The translations under genes and the position numbers were made by a program. The notes beneath the pieces were generated by a model, which did not search any database, was not told where the DNA came from, and saw only the letters and a program-made list of their open reading frames with translations. This document shows, piece by piece, positions 26,112-35,909 of a DNA stretch of 64,000 bases. The stretch comes from Hymenobacter translucens (lineage in GTDB: Bacteria > Bacteroidota > Bacteroidia > Cytophagales > Hymenobacteraceae). Within the stretch, counting starts at the first letter, position 1. Each line of letters begins with the position of its first letter. Where the stretch lies: NCBI RefSeq assembly GCF_020685205.1, contig NZ_JAJERB010000009.1, positions 1 to 64,000 of the forward strand, read 5' to 3'.

Positions 26112-28685
26112 CTGCTGGCCCTGACCGCCTTCTCCTTGCTTCTGGTCGTCGTTGCGGATGCTACGGCGCGGGCGCGGAGCCCGGGTTTCCACCTTACCGA
26201 ACCGGTAGTTGAAGGCCAGGCGGATGCCGCGCAGGGCAATGTAGTTATGGGAGTCCAGGTCGAACTGCGGCGTGTTCACGATGGTGTTCATGTCGCGGCG
26301 GGCCTGCAGGAAGTTGTCGGCGTTGAGCGTGATGCTGCCCTTCTCCTTGAGGATGTCTTTGCGGATGCCCACCGAATACCAGTTCCAGGCCGCGCTCTGG
26401 CCCTGCAGCTGAATGCGCGACGAGTTGAGGCCGCCAAAAAACTGCACGCTGTAGCCTTTCAGGAAGTCGGTGTCGGTCGTGCCGAATTTGTAGGTCGAGT
26501 TGACGTTCAGGTTGTAGATCAGGCCCTCATTCGTCGTGTTCAGAAAGCCGCTGCGCAGCGTCACGTAGGTAAACGTGGCCGAGCCACCCAGTTCCCACTT
26601 AGGCTTGGGCTTAAACGAGCCGAACAAACTCAGGCCGTAGCTGGCGTTGGTGGCTACGTTGGCAAAGCTGCTTACCGTGGTATCGGCCCGCTGGGTCCGC
26701 ACTGTTTCGATGGCATTGCCGGTCCGGCGCATGAACAGCGACGAGTTGATAACCGAGCCCTTGACAAAGGTGCTGTAGCTTAGCTCGTAGCTGTCGGCAT
26801 ACTCCGGGTCCAGCGTGGGGTTGCCCTTGCTGATGTTGTACTGGTCGACGCGGTTTTCGTAAGGATTCAGGTAATAGATGTTGGGGCGCTGAATGCGGCG
26901 GCTGTACGCCAGGCGCAGGGTCTGGCCGGGCTTGCGGGCGTAACTCACGCTGGCGTTGGGCAGCAGGCTGGTGTAGGAGCTGGTGAAGCGTCCGGCGTCG
27001 GTGTCCCGGAACCGGCCCAGTAGGTCAGTGCGCTCCAGGCGGGTGCCCAGACGGAAGTTGGTTTTGGTGCCCAGCGCGAAGCCGTAGGTGGCATAGCCGC
27101 TCACCACGTTCTGGTCGTAGTCGAACCGGCGGGAGCGGAGGTTGTCGCGCTGAAACGTGGGCTGGAAGCCCCGCAACGTATCCACCTGGTAGTCGCTGAG
27201 CACCCGGCGCAGAATGGCCTTGGCGCCGGTTTCCAGGGTCTGCTTTTCCCCAAATGGATGGGTATAATCGGTCTGGAGCGTGGTTTCCACGTTGCGGCCC
27301 ACGTTGGCGCTGGTTTCGCGGTAGGTCGGGTCGCCCACGGCTACCCGGCCAAAGTACTGGGCCAGTTCGTAGGGCTGCTCGTTGCGGCTGCGGGAGTGCT
27401 GGGCCAGCACGCTCCATTCCCGCCGGGGCTGCCCCTCAAAGGTGCGGGTGTAGGTGCCGTTCATGTCGTAGCTCAGGTTCGAGAACCGGTAGTCGGTAGC
27501 CCGGGTGAACAGCTGGTTGCGTGTGGAGCTGGGCCGGAAAAGAAACTCCGTGAACTGCTCGGATTCCGAGTTGTTCCGGTTCAGGTTAGAGCTGACGCCC
27601 ACCGTGAGGTTATGGTTTTTGGCCGGGTCATAGTCCAGCGTCAGGCGGGCAAAGCCGCCCCCGCCGAGGTTCCGCCCGCTGCCACTCTGGTTAAGCCGCG
27701 AAATCTCGCCGGTGCGGGTGGTGCCGTTGTCAGTGGCGTACGTCGTCCGCACCGACTCCGACCGGCTGGGACTGTAGTAGAGGTAGCCGCTGCCGCTGCC
27801 GCTCACGCCTACCTTGCCCCGGCGCACGTTCAGCGAGGCGTTGGCATTGGAGCTGCGGTTGCCGGCGGCGGCGCCCACGCTGCCATTGGTGCCCTGCAGG
27901 TTGTTTTTCTTCAGGATGATGTTGACGATGCCGGCCGTGCCTTCGCCGTCGTACTTGGCGCCCGGCGTGGTAATGACCTCCACGCTCTTGATCTGGTCGG
28001 CCGGAATCTGCTTGAGCGCATCGGCCAGGTTGCCGGCCACGATGGCCGAGGGCTTGCCGTTGATGAGCACCCGCACGTTGGAGGAGCCCCGCAGCTGCAC
28101 GTTGCCGTCCAGGTCCACGTTCAGCATGGGCACCTTGCGCAGCACGTCGGCCGCCATGCCGCCGGAGTTGGTAATGTCCCGCTCGGCGTTATAGACCACG
28201 CGGTCGGGCTTTACTTCTACCACTTCCTTTTCTCCGGTCACCGTTACTTCGCCCAGCTTCTGCGCCGTGGAAGCCAGCAGCACGGTGCCCAGGTCGGTAG
28301 TGCCTTCGCCGATGGTAACGGGCTCGGTGCGGGCCGCGTAGCCCAGAAAGCTGACCATCACGCGAAAAGAGCCGGGCGCCAGGCGGGAAAGCGTAAACCG
28401 GCCTTTCTCGTCGCACACGGTGCCATCAATCGGCTGCTCGCCCACGGCAGGCAGCAGGGCTACCGTAGCGTACTCCACCGGCTTGCGGGTAGCGGCGTCC
28501 AGAATTACGCCGGTCAGGCGGCCCGCACCTTTCGGGGCCGGGGGCAGGATAGGCCGGCTTGCTGGGGAGGTAGCCGGAGCGGAACGGGGCGTAGTAGTGC
28601 TGGCGGGAGGGGCTGTTTGGGCTGCTACGGGCCCTGCGGTTATGGCACCTACTAACAGAAAAGCAATGGGTAATGGGTATTTCAT
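26109..28685 (-). CDS. TonB-dependent-receptor-like outer-membrane beta-barrel protein
   Basis: 858 residues with a signal peptide (ends GPVAAQ). A carboxypeptidase-regulatory-like Ig domain at ~52-135 (GRLTGVILDAATRKPVEYATVAL), a plug domain at ~150-260 (DVLRKVPMLNVDLDGNVQLRG, VRVLINGKPS) and a large outer-membrane barrel of the OMP_b-brl_3 type to the end. The C-terminal tail is basic and polar. The substrate is not recognised; no SusD gene is adjacent, so a polysaccharide-utilisation locus is not supported. A separate minus-strand promoter is visible at 28736-28729. Confidence 0.88.
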   Translation of the reverse strand: MKYPLPIAFLLVGAITAGPVAAQTAPPASTTTPRSAPATSPASRPILPPAPKGAGRLTGVILDAATRKPVEYATVALLPAVGEQPIDGTVCDEKGRFTLSRLAPGSFRVMVSFLGYAARTEPVTIGEGTTDLGTVLLASTAQKLGEVTVTGEKEVVEVKPDRVVYNAERDITNSGGMAADVLRKVPMLNVDLDGNVQLRGSSNVRVLINGKPSAIVAGNLADALKQIPADQIKSVEVITTPGAKYDGEGTAGIVNIILKKNNLQGTNGSVGAAAGNRSSNANASLNVRRGKVGVSGSGSGYLYYSPSRSESVRTTYATDNGTTRTGEISRLNQSGSGRNLGGGGFARLTLDYDPAKNHNLTVGVSSNLNRNNSESEQFTEFLFRPSSTRNQLFTRATDYRFSNLSYDMNGTYTRTFEGQPRREWSVLAQHSRSRNEQPYELAQYFGRVAVGDPTYRETSANVGRNVETTLQTDYTHPFGEKQTLETGAKAILRRVLSDYQVDTLRGFQPTFQRDNLRSRRFDYDQNVVSGYATYGFALGTKTNFRLGTRLERTDLLGRFRDTDAGRFTSSYTSLLPNASVSYARKPGQTLRLAYSRRIQRPNIYYLNPYENRVDQYNISKGNPTLDPEYADSYELSYSTFVKGSVINSSLFMRRTGNAIETVRTQRADTTVSSFANVATNASYGLSLFGSFKPKPKWELGGSATFTYVTLRSGFLNTTNEGLIYNLNVNSTYKFGTTDTDFLKGYSVQFFGGLNSSRIQLQGQSAAWNWYSVGIRKDILKEKGSITLNADNFLQARRDMNTIVNTPQFDLDSHNYIALRGIRLAFNYRFGKVETRAPRPRRSIRNDDQKQGEGGQGQQ

Positions 28686-28728
28686 ATAAAAAGGTAAAGC
28701 AGGTAGCCACGATGGATAAATGCGGCTG

Positions 28729-28736
28729 CAAAGTTA
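28729..28736 (-). promoter_or_regulatory. -7 element of the outer-membrane receptor gene
   Basis: On the minus strand TAACTTTG lies 44 nt before the ATG. No clear -33 TTG was found. Confidence 0.5.
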
Positions 28737-28941
28737 GAGCTCAGCAGTCCGCTTCGGAAGCAGAGTCGGGGCTAAACGCGGGAAGTTGCAGCCGCCGTAT
28801 AGAATATCTTCGGTTCCTGCTGCCTGGATCGGGCTTGCGGGATAAGGCTAGTTTAGGACAGCCCAAAACGACATCAGCCGCCCCGAGGGACGGCTGACGA
28901 AGGTTGCAGATAGATGTGGGTACAGCGAAAGGTAGTGCTTT

Positions 28942-29556
28942 TTAGCGAGCTGCCAGCTTACGGCCAATCTCAGCGGTGTGCCGGCCCTGAAACGCGGCTC
29001 CCTCCAGCTCGTTGGCACTGGGCTGCCGCTCTCCCTGGCCGCCGGCCACGGTGCTGGCGCCGTAAGGCGTACCACCCGTTACTTCCTCATGGCCGGTCTG
29101 GCCCTGCCAGGCGTAGGGCAGGCCCACGATTACGAACCCATGGTGAAGCAGCTCGGTGTGGAAAGAGCGAATGGTGGTTTCCTGGCCGCCGTGCTGGGTA
29201 GCCGTGCTCACGAATACGCCCCCGGCTTTGCCCACCAGCGCCCCGCGGGCCCAGAGTGCGCCGGTAGAATCCATGAACGCCTGCATCTGTCCGCACACGT
29301 TGCCGTAGCGGGTGGGCGTTCCGAACAGGATAGCATCGTAGTTTTCCAGCTCCTCGGGCCGGGCCACCGGGATATGGGCAAACGCTTTCTGGGCTTCGGT
29401 CGCCCCGATCTGGTCGAGCAGGGCCGGGGGCAGGGTTTCAGGAACCCGGCGCAGATCAACCTGATTGCCTTCTACCTGCCGGGCACCTTCCGCTATTGCT
29501 TCGGCCAGACGGTAGATGTGACCATAGGTAGAGTAAAACAGAACGAGCGTTTTCAT
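28942..29556 (-). CDS. wrbA: NAD(P)H:quinone oxidoreductase, WrbA type
   Basis: 204 residues with the flavodoxin-like fold. The FMN phosphate loop is [17 protein letters not shown] at ~9-25, then [16 protein letters not shown] and [14 protein letters not shown], both classic WrbA segments. The enzyme reduces quinones by two electrons with FMN and protects against semiquinone stress. Length is normal. It is transcribed away from the sigma-factor gene and appears monocistronic. Confidence 0.93.
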   Translation of the reverse strand: MKTLVLFYSTYGHIYRLAEAIAEGARQVEGNQVDLRRVPETLPPALLDQIGATEAQKAFAHIPVARPEELENYDAILFGTPTRYGNVCGQMQAFMDSTGALWARGALVGKAGGVFVSTATQHGGQETTIRSFHTELLHHGFVIVGLPYAWQGQTGHEEVTGGTPYGASTVAGGQGERQPSANELEGAAFQGRHTAEIGRKLAAR

Positions 29557-29959
29557 GGGGTTGAAATTAGCGTGAGCAAAGGCCTAGGAGCATACCGGTA
29601 TGGCGCATCTGCCGGACCCGAGTGCTGGGGCCAGTATTAATATAAGTAGCTACACATGTTGGGGTGACTTTGTTGCAGGAGAGTTTGCTTATATTTTTTA
29701 ACTCTCTCATTCCAAGACTATTTATCTTGCTGGTTGAAAATTCTAGGAGGCTCATGCAACCGGGCCAGCGGGTTTACTCCTCTACCTGAGAGTCGGGCCG
29801 GCTAGGGCCGGCGCTTATCCCATCCGCCTCCTACGATCCACAGCGTATGCAGCATTCTTTTATTCACCGTATCCAGCCCGGCCTTTGCGCTGATGGCACG
29901 CACGTAAGAGCCGGTCTGGCGGGCCGGTGCCCCCGATGAGTGGGGCTACCTTGCGCGTG
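29557..29959. other. Divergent intergenic region between wrbA and the sigma factor gene
   Basis: About 400 bp. It holds AT-rich stretches (around 29690-29730, with TATCTTG at 29723-29729) that may carry promoters, but no pair fits the consensus well. No gene or RNA is evident. Confidence 0.4.
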
Positions 29960-30619
29960 ATGGGCAAGTTTAGCAACCTCCTGGGCGGCGCTGGTTCTGC
30001 AACTGCAGAGCCTCGGATAAGTACTGCCAAGGCGGCTCCCGTACGCCAGCTTACGTCCCCGGCCCAGCTTACCGAAGCCGAGATTATCGACGGCTGTCTG
30101 GCTGGCAGCCGCCTGATGCAGAAACATCTCTACGACCGCTACGCCGGCAAGATGATGGCCGTGTGCATGCGCTACGCCCAGACCACCTTCGAGGCCGAAG
30201 ACGTGATGCAGGAAGGCTTTATCACCGTTTTCAACAACCTGCGCAATTTCCGTCGCGAATGCCCGCTGGAGTTCTGGATTCGCCGTATCATGGTGAATGC
30301 TGCGCTGCGCCAGCACCGCCGCAATGCCCCGCTGGTGGCCGTCAGCGAAAGTGATTACCCGGTAGACCTGGCCGGGGAGGAGTTTACCCTTTCCAACTAC
30401 GCATTCGAAGAGCTGCTCCAGATGGTGCAGGAGCTGGCGCCGCGCTACCGCATGGTGTTCAACCTGTTTGCCATCGAAGGCTACGGTCACCAGGAGATCG
30501 GGGAGATGATGGGTATCTCCGAAGGCACCAGCAAGTCGCAATACGCCCGGGCCCGGGTGATTCTGAAAAACAAACTAGAGCGCCTCGCCGCTCGACAAGC
30601 ACATGGCAACCGAAACTAA
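29960..30619 (+). CDS. RNA polymerase sigma factor, sigma-70 (ECF-like)
   Basis: 219 residues from ATG 29960; ATG 29936 and GTG 29927 are in-frame alternatives. Residues ~1-40 are a variable extension. Region 2 follows (LYDRYAGKMMAVCMRYAQTT, DVMQEGFITVFNNL), then region 4 (YRMVFNLFAIEGYGHQEIGE with helix-turn-helix MGISEGTSKSQYARAR). It directs RNA polymerase to a subset of promoters. Its 3' end overlaps the following gene by 17 nt, strong evidence for coupled expression with a partner that may act as anti-sigma. Confidence 0.9.
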   Translation: MGKFSNLLGGAGSATAEPRISTAKAAPVRQLTSPAQLTEAEIIDGCLAGSRLMQKHLYDRYAGKMMAVCMRYAQTTFEAEDVMQEGFITVFNNLRNFRRECPLEFWIRRIMVNAALRQHRRNAPLVAVSESDYPVDLAGEEFTLSNYAFEELLQMVQELAPRYRMVFNLFAIEGYGHQEIGEMMGISEGTSKSQYARARVILKNKLERLAARQAHGNRN

Positions 30620-32306
30620 TCATACCACTTCCGGGCAGGAGCCGCACGGGGACTTGGAGCGCTTGTTCCGCGAAAAGTTTGCGGAAGCGGAAATCACGCC
30701 CCGGGCCCACCTCTGGGATCAGCTGGACCACGAGCTGCTGGTGCGGCAGAACGAAGCCTACCGGCGGCGTTTGGTGGAGCACCGCTGGGTAGCCGCGGCG
30801 TCCGCCGCAGTGCTCCTTTCCGTAGGAAGCTGGCTCGGCCTGCGCGAATCGGCCACCACCAAGGGCGCCTCAGCTGAGCTGGCGGCTACGGTTGCTCCCG
30901 GTAGTCCGGCGGCCCGTGGCGCGGCTACGGCCACAACCTCTGACCGTTCAGCCACGGCGGCTGCTTCCGGTATGCCGCTACGTGCCGACGGAGCTGTGAG
31001 CGCCGGTACGCAGGCAGCCGGTGCGCAATCCTCTTCCTCAACCTATGCTTCCGTCGCTTCCTCCCCGGAAACTGTGGCTCCGGTCGGGCGCCGCGAGGCT
31101 GGTCAGTCTGCATCCCGGGCAGCAGTGGTTGCTTATAGCAGCCAGCCGGCTGCATCAGGGGCCAGCTCGGTGTCGGGGGCGTACGTGGCGGGTTCGGCAG
31201 CTCAGGGCTTAACGTCCGCCGCAGTTCCCACTCTGGCTGCCGGTGGCTCAAGTGCCTCGGCGGCCGGTACGCTGGCCTCACGCGGCACCGGAGCAGGAAA
31301 TCTGCCCGATGGGGAAACTTCGTTGGGTGGTGATACGAAAGTTTCTTTCGTTGCCGGATCAGATGACAACACCAACTCGGGCAGCCTGAGCCGGACTACT
31401 TTCGATGCCCTGCCTGGCCGGGAAAGCGGGCTGGGCCTGCTGGCGGGCCTGGGTTTGCCGGATTCTCTTAAGCGGGCGCTGCCCCAGGGCCCGGAGCTGC
31501 TGGCTCAGCAAAACCCGGGGACTGAGGAAGACGCGAAGGCATCCTTGTCGAAAGCCGGCCGCCTGCGCTGGTCGGCAGCCTATTCGGCGGCGGCATTCAA
31601 CCCCAACATCGACTTCTCCCAGCCTGCGGCTTCGGCAGTTGCAATGTCGCCACGAGGCGGCGTAGCTACCACGGCCATGCACTCAGGCGGCGTGGCCGCG
31701 AATGAGTACCGCGCCAACCTGCGCCCCGGCCTGGGGCAGCGCCTGGCGCTGACGGTAAAGTATGCTCTCACCGACCGGTGGGCACTGGGCGGGGGCCTGC
31801 AGGTAGCCGACCAGCGGGCTTCCTCGGCCAGCTCCCACTTCTTCCTGGATGACCGGGATACGCGGTATGTGCAGTCGAATTACAGCCTTTCGGTGGTGCA
31901 CACGACCAACTACCGCTACCGGACGGCCGGCCTGCCACTGAGCCTGAGCTACGAAAGCCAGGGCCGCAAGGGTCTGTCGTTCTACGCCAAGATGGGTGCC
32001 GCCGTCGACGTGCTGCTGGGTTCCCGCTCCGAAATTGAGGGTGTGCCCGAGTCCCAGCGCAACTACCTGCTCACCTCGCCCGACTCACCCTACCGCAAGG
32101 TGCTGGCTTCGCTTAACGGTGGAGCCGGGCTCCGCTACCAGCCGGCCCGGGCGGCCTGGACGGTAGCCCTCGGCCCTGAGCTGGAAGGCGGCCTGACTAC
32201 TCTCAACGCCAACCCCAGCCAGGAGCTCTGGCGGCAGACGCGACCGTACTCAGTAGGCCTGGCCGCCAGTGTGGAGTTTGGCCCGAAAGCTGCCGCCGTG
32301 CGTTAG
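30603..32306 (+). CDS. One-TM protein with C-terminal beta-barrel-like domain, possible anti-sigma partner
   Basis: 567 residues. Residues 1-60 are charged and look cytoplasmic (LERLFREKFAEAEITPRAHLWDQL), followed by a single TM at ~63-80 (VAAASAAVLLSVGSWLGL). A long Ala/Ser/Gly/Thr low-complexity stretch (~85-280) links to a C-terminal region (~310-567) with alternating outer-membrane-barrel-like strands and a PorT-like GPELEGGL near the end. Overlap with the sigma gene suggests an anti-sigma role for the N-terminus. That role is inference; no ZAS zinc motif is visible. A terminator follows. Confidence 0.7.
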   Translation: MATETNHTTSGQEPHGDLERLFREKFAEAEITPRAHLWDQLDHELLVRQNEAYRRRLVEHRWVAAASAAVLLSVGSWLGLRESATTKGASAELAATVAPGSPAARGAATATTSDRSATAAASGMPLRADGAVSAGTQAAGAQSSSSTYASVASSPETVAPVGRREAGQSASRAAVVAYSSQPAASGASSVSGAYVAGSAAQGLTSAAVPTLAAGGSSASAAGTLASRGTGAGNLPDGETSLGGDTKVSFVAGSDDNTNSGSLSRTTFDALPGRESGLGLLAGLGLPDSLKRALPQGPELLAQQNPGTEEDAKASLSKAGRLRWSAAYSAAAFNPNIDFSQPAASAVAMSPRGGVATTAMHSGGVAANEYRANLRPGLGQRLALTVKYALTDRWALGGGLQVADQRASSASSHFFLDDRDTRYVQSNYSLSVVHTTNYRYRTAGLPLSLSYESQGRKGLSFYAKMGAAVDVLLGSRSEIEGVPESQRNYLLTSPDSPYRKVLASLNGGAGLRYQPARAAWTVALGPELEGGLTTLNANPSQELWRQTRPYSVGLAASVEFGPKAAAVR

Positions 32307-32329
32307 CCAGTCCGTCAGCTGGCAATCGG

Positions 32330-32362
32330 AAAAAACCTGTTCGCGTCCCGGACAGGTTTTTT
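32330..32362 (+). terminator. Intrinsic terminator
   Basis: AAAAAACCTGT and ACAGGTTTTTTCTTTT form a stem 24 nt after the sigma-operon's last gene. Confidence 0.85.
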
Positions 32363-32455
32363 CTTTTCCGAAGAAACCTACCTTGCCGCAATGGAGTTAT
32401 CCTGGGCTGCCTTTGCCGCCAACGGCCGGGCAGTGCTGCCACCTTTACTTTCCCG

Positions 32456-34489
32456 ATGGAATTTCAACTGACCTCTGAGTTCAAGCCCACCGGCGACCAG
32501 CCCAAAGCCATTGCCCAACTGGTAGCCGGCGTCGAAAGCGGGGAGCCGGCCCAGGTGCTGCTCGGCGCTACCGGTACCGGTAAAACCTTTACGATGGCCA
32601 ACGTCATTGCCCAGACCGGAAAGCCGGCCCTGGTGCTCTGCCACAACAAAACCCTGGCCGCCCAGCTATACAGCGAGTTCAAGTCGTTTTTTCCGAACAA
32701 CGCCGTCGAGTACTACATCAGCTACTACGACTACTACCAGCCCGAAGCCTACATTGCCTCCTCCGACGTCTTTATCGAGAAGGACCTGGCCATCAACGAG
32801 GAGATTGAAAAGCTGCGCCTGCACTGCACCTCGGCTTTGCTCAGCGGGCGGCGCGACATTATCGTGGTGGCGTCGGTGTCGTGCATCTACGGCATCGGCA
32901 ACCCGGAGGAGTTCAGCAAAAACGTGATTTACTTGGCCCCGGGCCTGAAGTACTCCCGCAACAACCTGCTCTACCAGTTTGTGCAGATTCTGTACTCGCG
33001 CACCGAGGTGGAGTTTACCCGCGGCACGTTCCGCGTGAAGGGCGACACCGTGGACATCTTCCCGGCCTATGCCGACTTTGCCTACCGCATCTACTTCTAC
33101 GGCGACGAAATCGAAGCCATTCACCGCATCGAGCCCCAGAGCGGCAAGAAGCTGGCCGATGAAGACAGCATGTCGCTGTACCCGGCCAACCTGTTCGTGA
33201 CCGGCAAGGACACGCTCAACCAAGCCATCAGCGAGATTCAGTTCGACCTGGTCCAGCAGCACGCCTACTTCGAAAAGGAGGGCCGCGACCAGGAAGCCAA
33301 GCGCATTATGGAGCGCACCGAGTTTGACCTGGAGATGATCCGGGAGCTGGGCTACTGCTCGGGTATTGAGAACTATTCCCGCTACTTCGACGGCCGCACG
33401 CCCGGCTCCCGGCCGTTCTGCCTGCTGGATTATTTCCCGAAAGACTACCTGCTGGTTGTGGATGAGAGCCACGCCACCATTCCGCAGATTCGGGCGATGT
33501 GGGGCGGGGACCGGAGCCGCAAAAACGCACTGGTAGAGTATGGCTTCCGCCTGCCCTCCGCCATGGATAACCGTCCGCTTACCTTCAATGAGTTCGAGAG
33601 CATGTACCGGCAGGCCGTGTACGTGTCGGCTACGCCATCAGACTACGAGCTGGCCCAGGCCCAGGGTGTGGTGGTGGAGCAGATTATCCGCCCCACGGGT
33701 CTGCTGGATCCGGAAATCGACGTGCGGCCCAGCGTCAACCAGATCGACGATTTGCTCGACGAGGTCGACAACCGCGTGAAGATGGGCGACCGGGTGCTGG
33801 TAACCACGCTGACCAAGCGAATGGCCGAGGAGCTGAGCAAGTACATGGACCGCCTTGGCATCAAGGTGGAATACGTGCACTCCGACGTGAAAAGCCTCGA
33901 CAGGGTGGAAATCCTGCGCCGCCTCCGCCTCGGCGAAATCGATGTGCTTATCGGCGTAAACCTGCTCCGTGAAGGTCTGGACCTGCCCGAAGTAAGCCTG
34001 GTGGCTATTCTGGATGCCGACAAGGAAGGCTTCCTGCGCGACCAGCGCAGCCTGATCCAGACGATGGGCCGCGCCGCCCGCAACGACAAGGGCAAGGTAA
34101 TTATGTACGCCGACCGAATCACCGGCTCCATGCAACGCGCCATTGACGAAACCAACCGCCGCCGCGCCGTGCAGGAAGCGTATAACCTGGAGCACGGCAT
34201 CACGCCGCGTACGGTGAAAAAGTCGCACGACGAGATTAATGCGGGCACGTCCCTGTCCGACAAGCGCCGTATCGAGCCGGGTGCCTACGCCGGCCCCGAC
34301 CAGGACACGCTGACCCTGGCTGCTGAGCCGGTTATTGCCCTGATGAAGCGGGAAGACCTGGAAAAGCTCATCAAGCAAACCGAGAAGCAGATGGAAGCCG
34401 CCGCCAAGGACCTCGACTTCCTGCAGGCGGCCAAGCTCCGCGACGAGCTGGCCCAGCTGCGGCAGATGCTGAAAAGCAAGCGGGACTAA
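32456..34489 (+). CDS. uvrB: Excinuclease ABC subunit B
   Basis: 677 residues, full length. Walker A GATGTGKT with Lys43, the DNA-probing beta-hairpin YYISYYDYYQPEAY, motif II VVDESHAT, motif VI QTMGRAARN and a C-terminal UVR domain (KQTEKQMEAAAKDLDFLQAA). UvrB receives damaged DNA from UvrA and positions UvrC for incision in nucleotide excision repair. The ATG at 32456 gives the usual N-terminus. uvrA and uvrC are not in the window. Conservation is so strong that no other function is likely. Confidence 0.98.
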   Translation: MEFQLTSEFKPTGDQPKAIAQLVAGVESGEPAQVLLGATGTGKTFTMANVIAQTGKPALVLCHNKTLAAQLYSEFKSFFPNNAVEYYISYYDYYQPEAYIASSDVFIEKDLAINEEIEKLRLHCTSALLSGRRDIIVVASVSCIYGIGNPEEFSKNVIYLAPGLKYSRNNLLYQFVQILYSRTEVEFTRGTFRVKGDTVDIFPAYADFAYRIYFYGDEIEAIHRIEPQSGKKLADEDSMSLYPANLFVTGKDTLNQAISEIQFDLVQQHAYFEKEGRDQEAKRIMERTEFDLEMIRELGYCSGIENYSRYFDGRTPGSRPFCLLDYFPKDYLLVVDESHATIPQIRAMWGGDRSRKNALVEYGFRLPSAMDNRPLTFNEFESMYRQAVYVSATPSDYELAQAQGVVVEQIIRPTGLLDPEIDVRPSVNQIDDLLDEVDNRVKMGDRVLVTTLTKRMAEELSKYMDRLGIKVEYVHSDVKSLDRVEILRRLRLGEIDVLIGVNLLREGLDLPEVSLVAILDADKEGFLRDQRSLIQTMGRAARNDKGKVIMYADRITGSMQRAIDETNRRRAVQEAYNLEHGITPRTVKKSHDEINAGTSLSDKRRIEPGAYAGPDQDTLTLAAEPVIALMKREDLEKLIKQTEKQMEAAAKDLDFLQAAKLRDELAQLRQMLKSKRD

Positions 34490-34497
34490 TGCCCAGT

Positions 34498-34522
34498 CCC
34501 GGCGCCTGTGCGCGGCGCCGGG
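34498..34522 (+). terminator. GC-rich hairpin after uvrB
   Basis: CCCGGCGCC and GGCGCCGGG form a 9-bp stem 9 nt after the stop, without a T tract. Possibly a weak terminator or a 3' stabilising structure. Confidence 0.4.
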
Positions 34523-34598
34523 CCGGAGTTAGTCGATACGGGAGGCTTAGTTTACTTTTCGGCCGCCCGCTGGAAACTCACTACCGCGCATTGTAAGG

Positions 34599-35132
34599 CT
34601 ACATGGCTTCCGCTTCGTCCTGCTGGTGGGGCTGCCTGGTGACAACGCTGATTTTACCGTTGCGCTCCAGGTGTACCGTCTGGTCGTGAATCAGCTCATC
34701 GGTGTAGCCGTTTTCGCGCAGGGCTTCGGTCAGGTCGTTGGCGGTGATGCTGGCCCGGCGCAGGTTCTTCTGGTGGTGCCGGCCGTGCTGCACCAGCACC
34801 TTGGCCCGGCCTTTCACGAGCCGCCCCACGGCGTTGTTGTAGTACGCGGCCAGGGCCAGCAGGCGGTGCAGAACCACGAACACCATGCTGGCCAGCAGGG
34901 TCCCGAAGAAAGGAGAAGAGGCTACCACGGCACGGCTGAGCACGGCCCCCAGGATAATCTTGAGAACGATGTCGAAGGCGGTGCCATTGGCAAACGTGCG
35001 CGTGCCCGCCAGGCGCAGCAGCGCCAGGGCCACCAAGAACACGATAACCGAGCGGGCGCACATCTGCCCGGCCGTGATGGTGTCGGAGTCAGCATGCAGA
35101 CCAATGAGCTGTTCGAAAAAGGTATTATTCAT
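34599..35132 (-). CDS. DUF421 (YetF-type) membrane protein
   Basis: 177 residues. Two to three TM segments in the first ~90 residues include the hallmark RLAGTRTFANGTAFDIVLKIILGAVLSRA. A soluble YetF-like C-terminal domain follows (VQHGRHHQKNLRRASITANDLTEALRENGY). The function of DUF421 proteins is not settled; in Bacillus some affect spore envelope or membrane properties. It stands alone, convergent with uvrB. Confidence 0.85.
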   Translation of the reverse strand: MNNTFFEQLIGLHADSDTITAGQMCARSVIVFLVALALLRLAGTRTFANGTAFDIVLKIILGAVLSRAVVASSPFFGTLLASMVFVVLHRLLALAAYYNNAVGRLVKGRAKVLVQHGRHHQKNLRRASITANDLTEALRENGYTDELIHDQTVHLERNGKISVVTRQPHQQDEAEAM

Positions 35133-35428
35133 GTGGGACAGGACGTACGACGAGTTGCGGGCCGACCATCAAGCACCCTGACCAGACCAGCTTCCGGCGC
35201 TGCGGCCCCCACCTGGGTTGGCGCTTTCAGGCGGCGGGCTCCTTATACGAGACAAAAGAGTGCTCGATTTCGGGGCGCAGTTTCCTGATAAACCGGCGCG
35301 GGAAGGCCGCTAATAAAGAGCGGATTATTTAAGCTAGTAACTTAAGTTGTCGAAGTTTAGCTTGGAATAAGGCAAGCTCAGCAAGAAGTCCTTATATTGT
35401 TGGCTTCATTCACTTAACCGTTTCTTGT
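35133..35428. other. Intergenic region with no recognised element
   Basis: Divergent gap of ~296 bp between the DUF421 gene and a small secreted-protein gene. Nothing beyond AT-richer stretches near 35330-35400 was seen. Confidence 0.4.
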
Positions 35429-35809
35429 ATGAAGTCCCCGATTACCCGCTTTACCCTATTGCTGGCTTTGCTTGTGCTGCCCCTGTTTTCGTACAAGGCT
35501 ACCGCGCAGACCAAGTATTCCATCATGGAGATGACGACCATCGAATCGGTTATTGCCGGCGGGATGGGCCGCTCCAAAGTATCGTTTGTGCCCGAATACA
35601 AAGGCGTAAAGGAAGCCCAGCTCGAAAACCTGTTCAGCCTCACCGGTCTGAACCTAGGCAACGTGCGCAAAAATGAAGAGTCGATTCAGAGCTACCTGCA
35701 GCAGCTTTCCGACGACGGCTGGGAACTGGTAACCTCGGTGCCGCTGACGTACTCCCTGCAGGGCAGCGGCCTGTTCATGACCCGCTACATCTTCCGCAAG
35801 GCCAAGTAA
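35429..35809 (+). CDS. Small secreted protein, DUF4177-like
   Basis: 126 residues with a signal peptide (MKSPITRFTLLLALLVLPLFSYKATAQ). The mature part is ~100 residues with two short hydrophobic strands around YSIMEMTTIE and a C-terminal QQLSDDGWELVTSVPLTY, the segment typical of DUF4177-like domains. Function is unknown. It is bounded by a strong terminator, so it is monocistronic. Confidence 0.7.
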   Translation: MKSPITRFTLLLALLVLPLFSYKATAQTKYSIMEMTTIESVIAGGMGRSKVSFVPEYKGVKEAQLENLFSLTGLNLGNVRKNEESIQSYLQQLSDDGWELVTSVPLTYSLQGSGLFMTRYIFRKAK

Positions 35810-35826
35810 ACGTCTTGTAGAAACGC

Positions 35827-35860
35827 AAAAGCCCCGGACGTACCCGTCCGGGGCTTTTTT
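35827..35860 (+). terminator. Intrinsic terminator
   Basis: AAAAGCCCCGGACG and CGTCCGGGGCTTTTTT form a 14-bp stem with T tract. Confidence 0.92.
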
Positions 35861-35909
35861 GTGTGCCTTTCCCACGCTGAAACCGGTACAAAGCGGAGGG
35901 CTTCTGAAA

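Noticed and set aside
27258-28655. Long open frame on the + strand opposite the outer-membrane receptor gene
   Set aside because: High GC gives long antisense frames. It has no signal, family or start context and the receptor on the other strand is clear.
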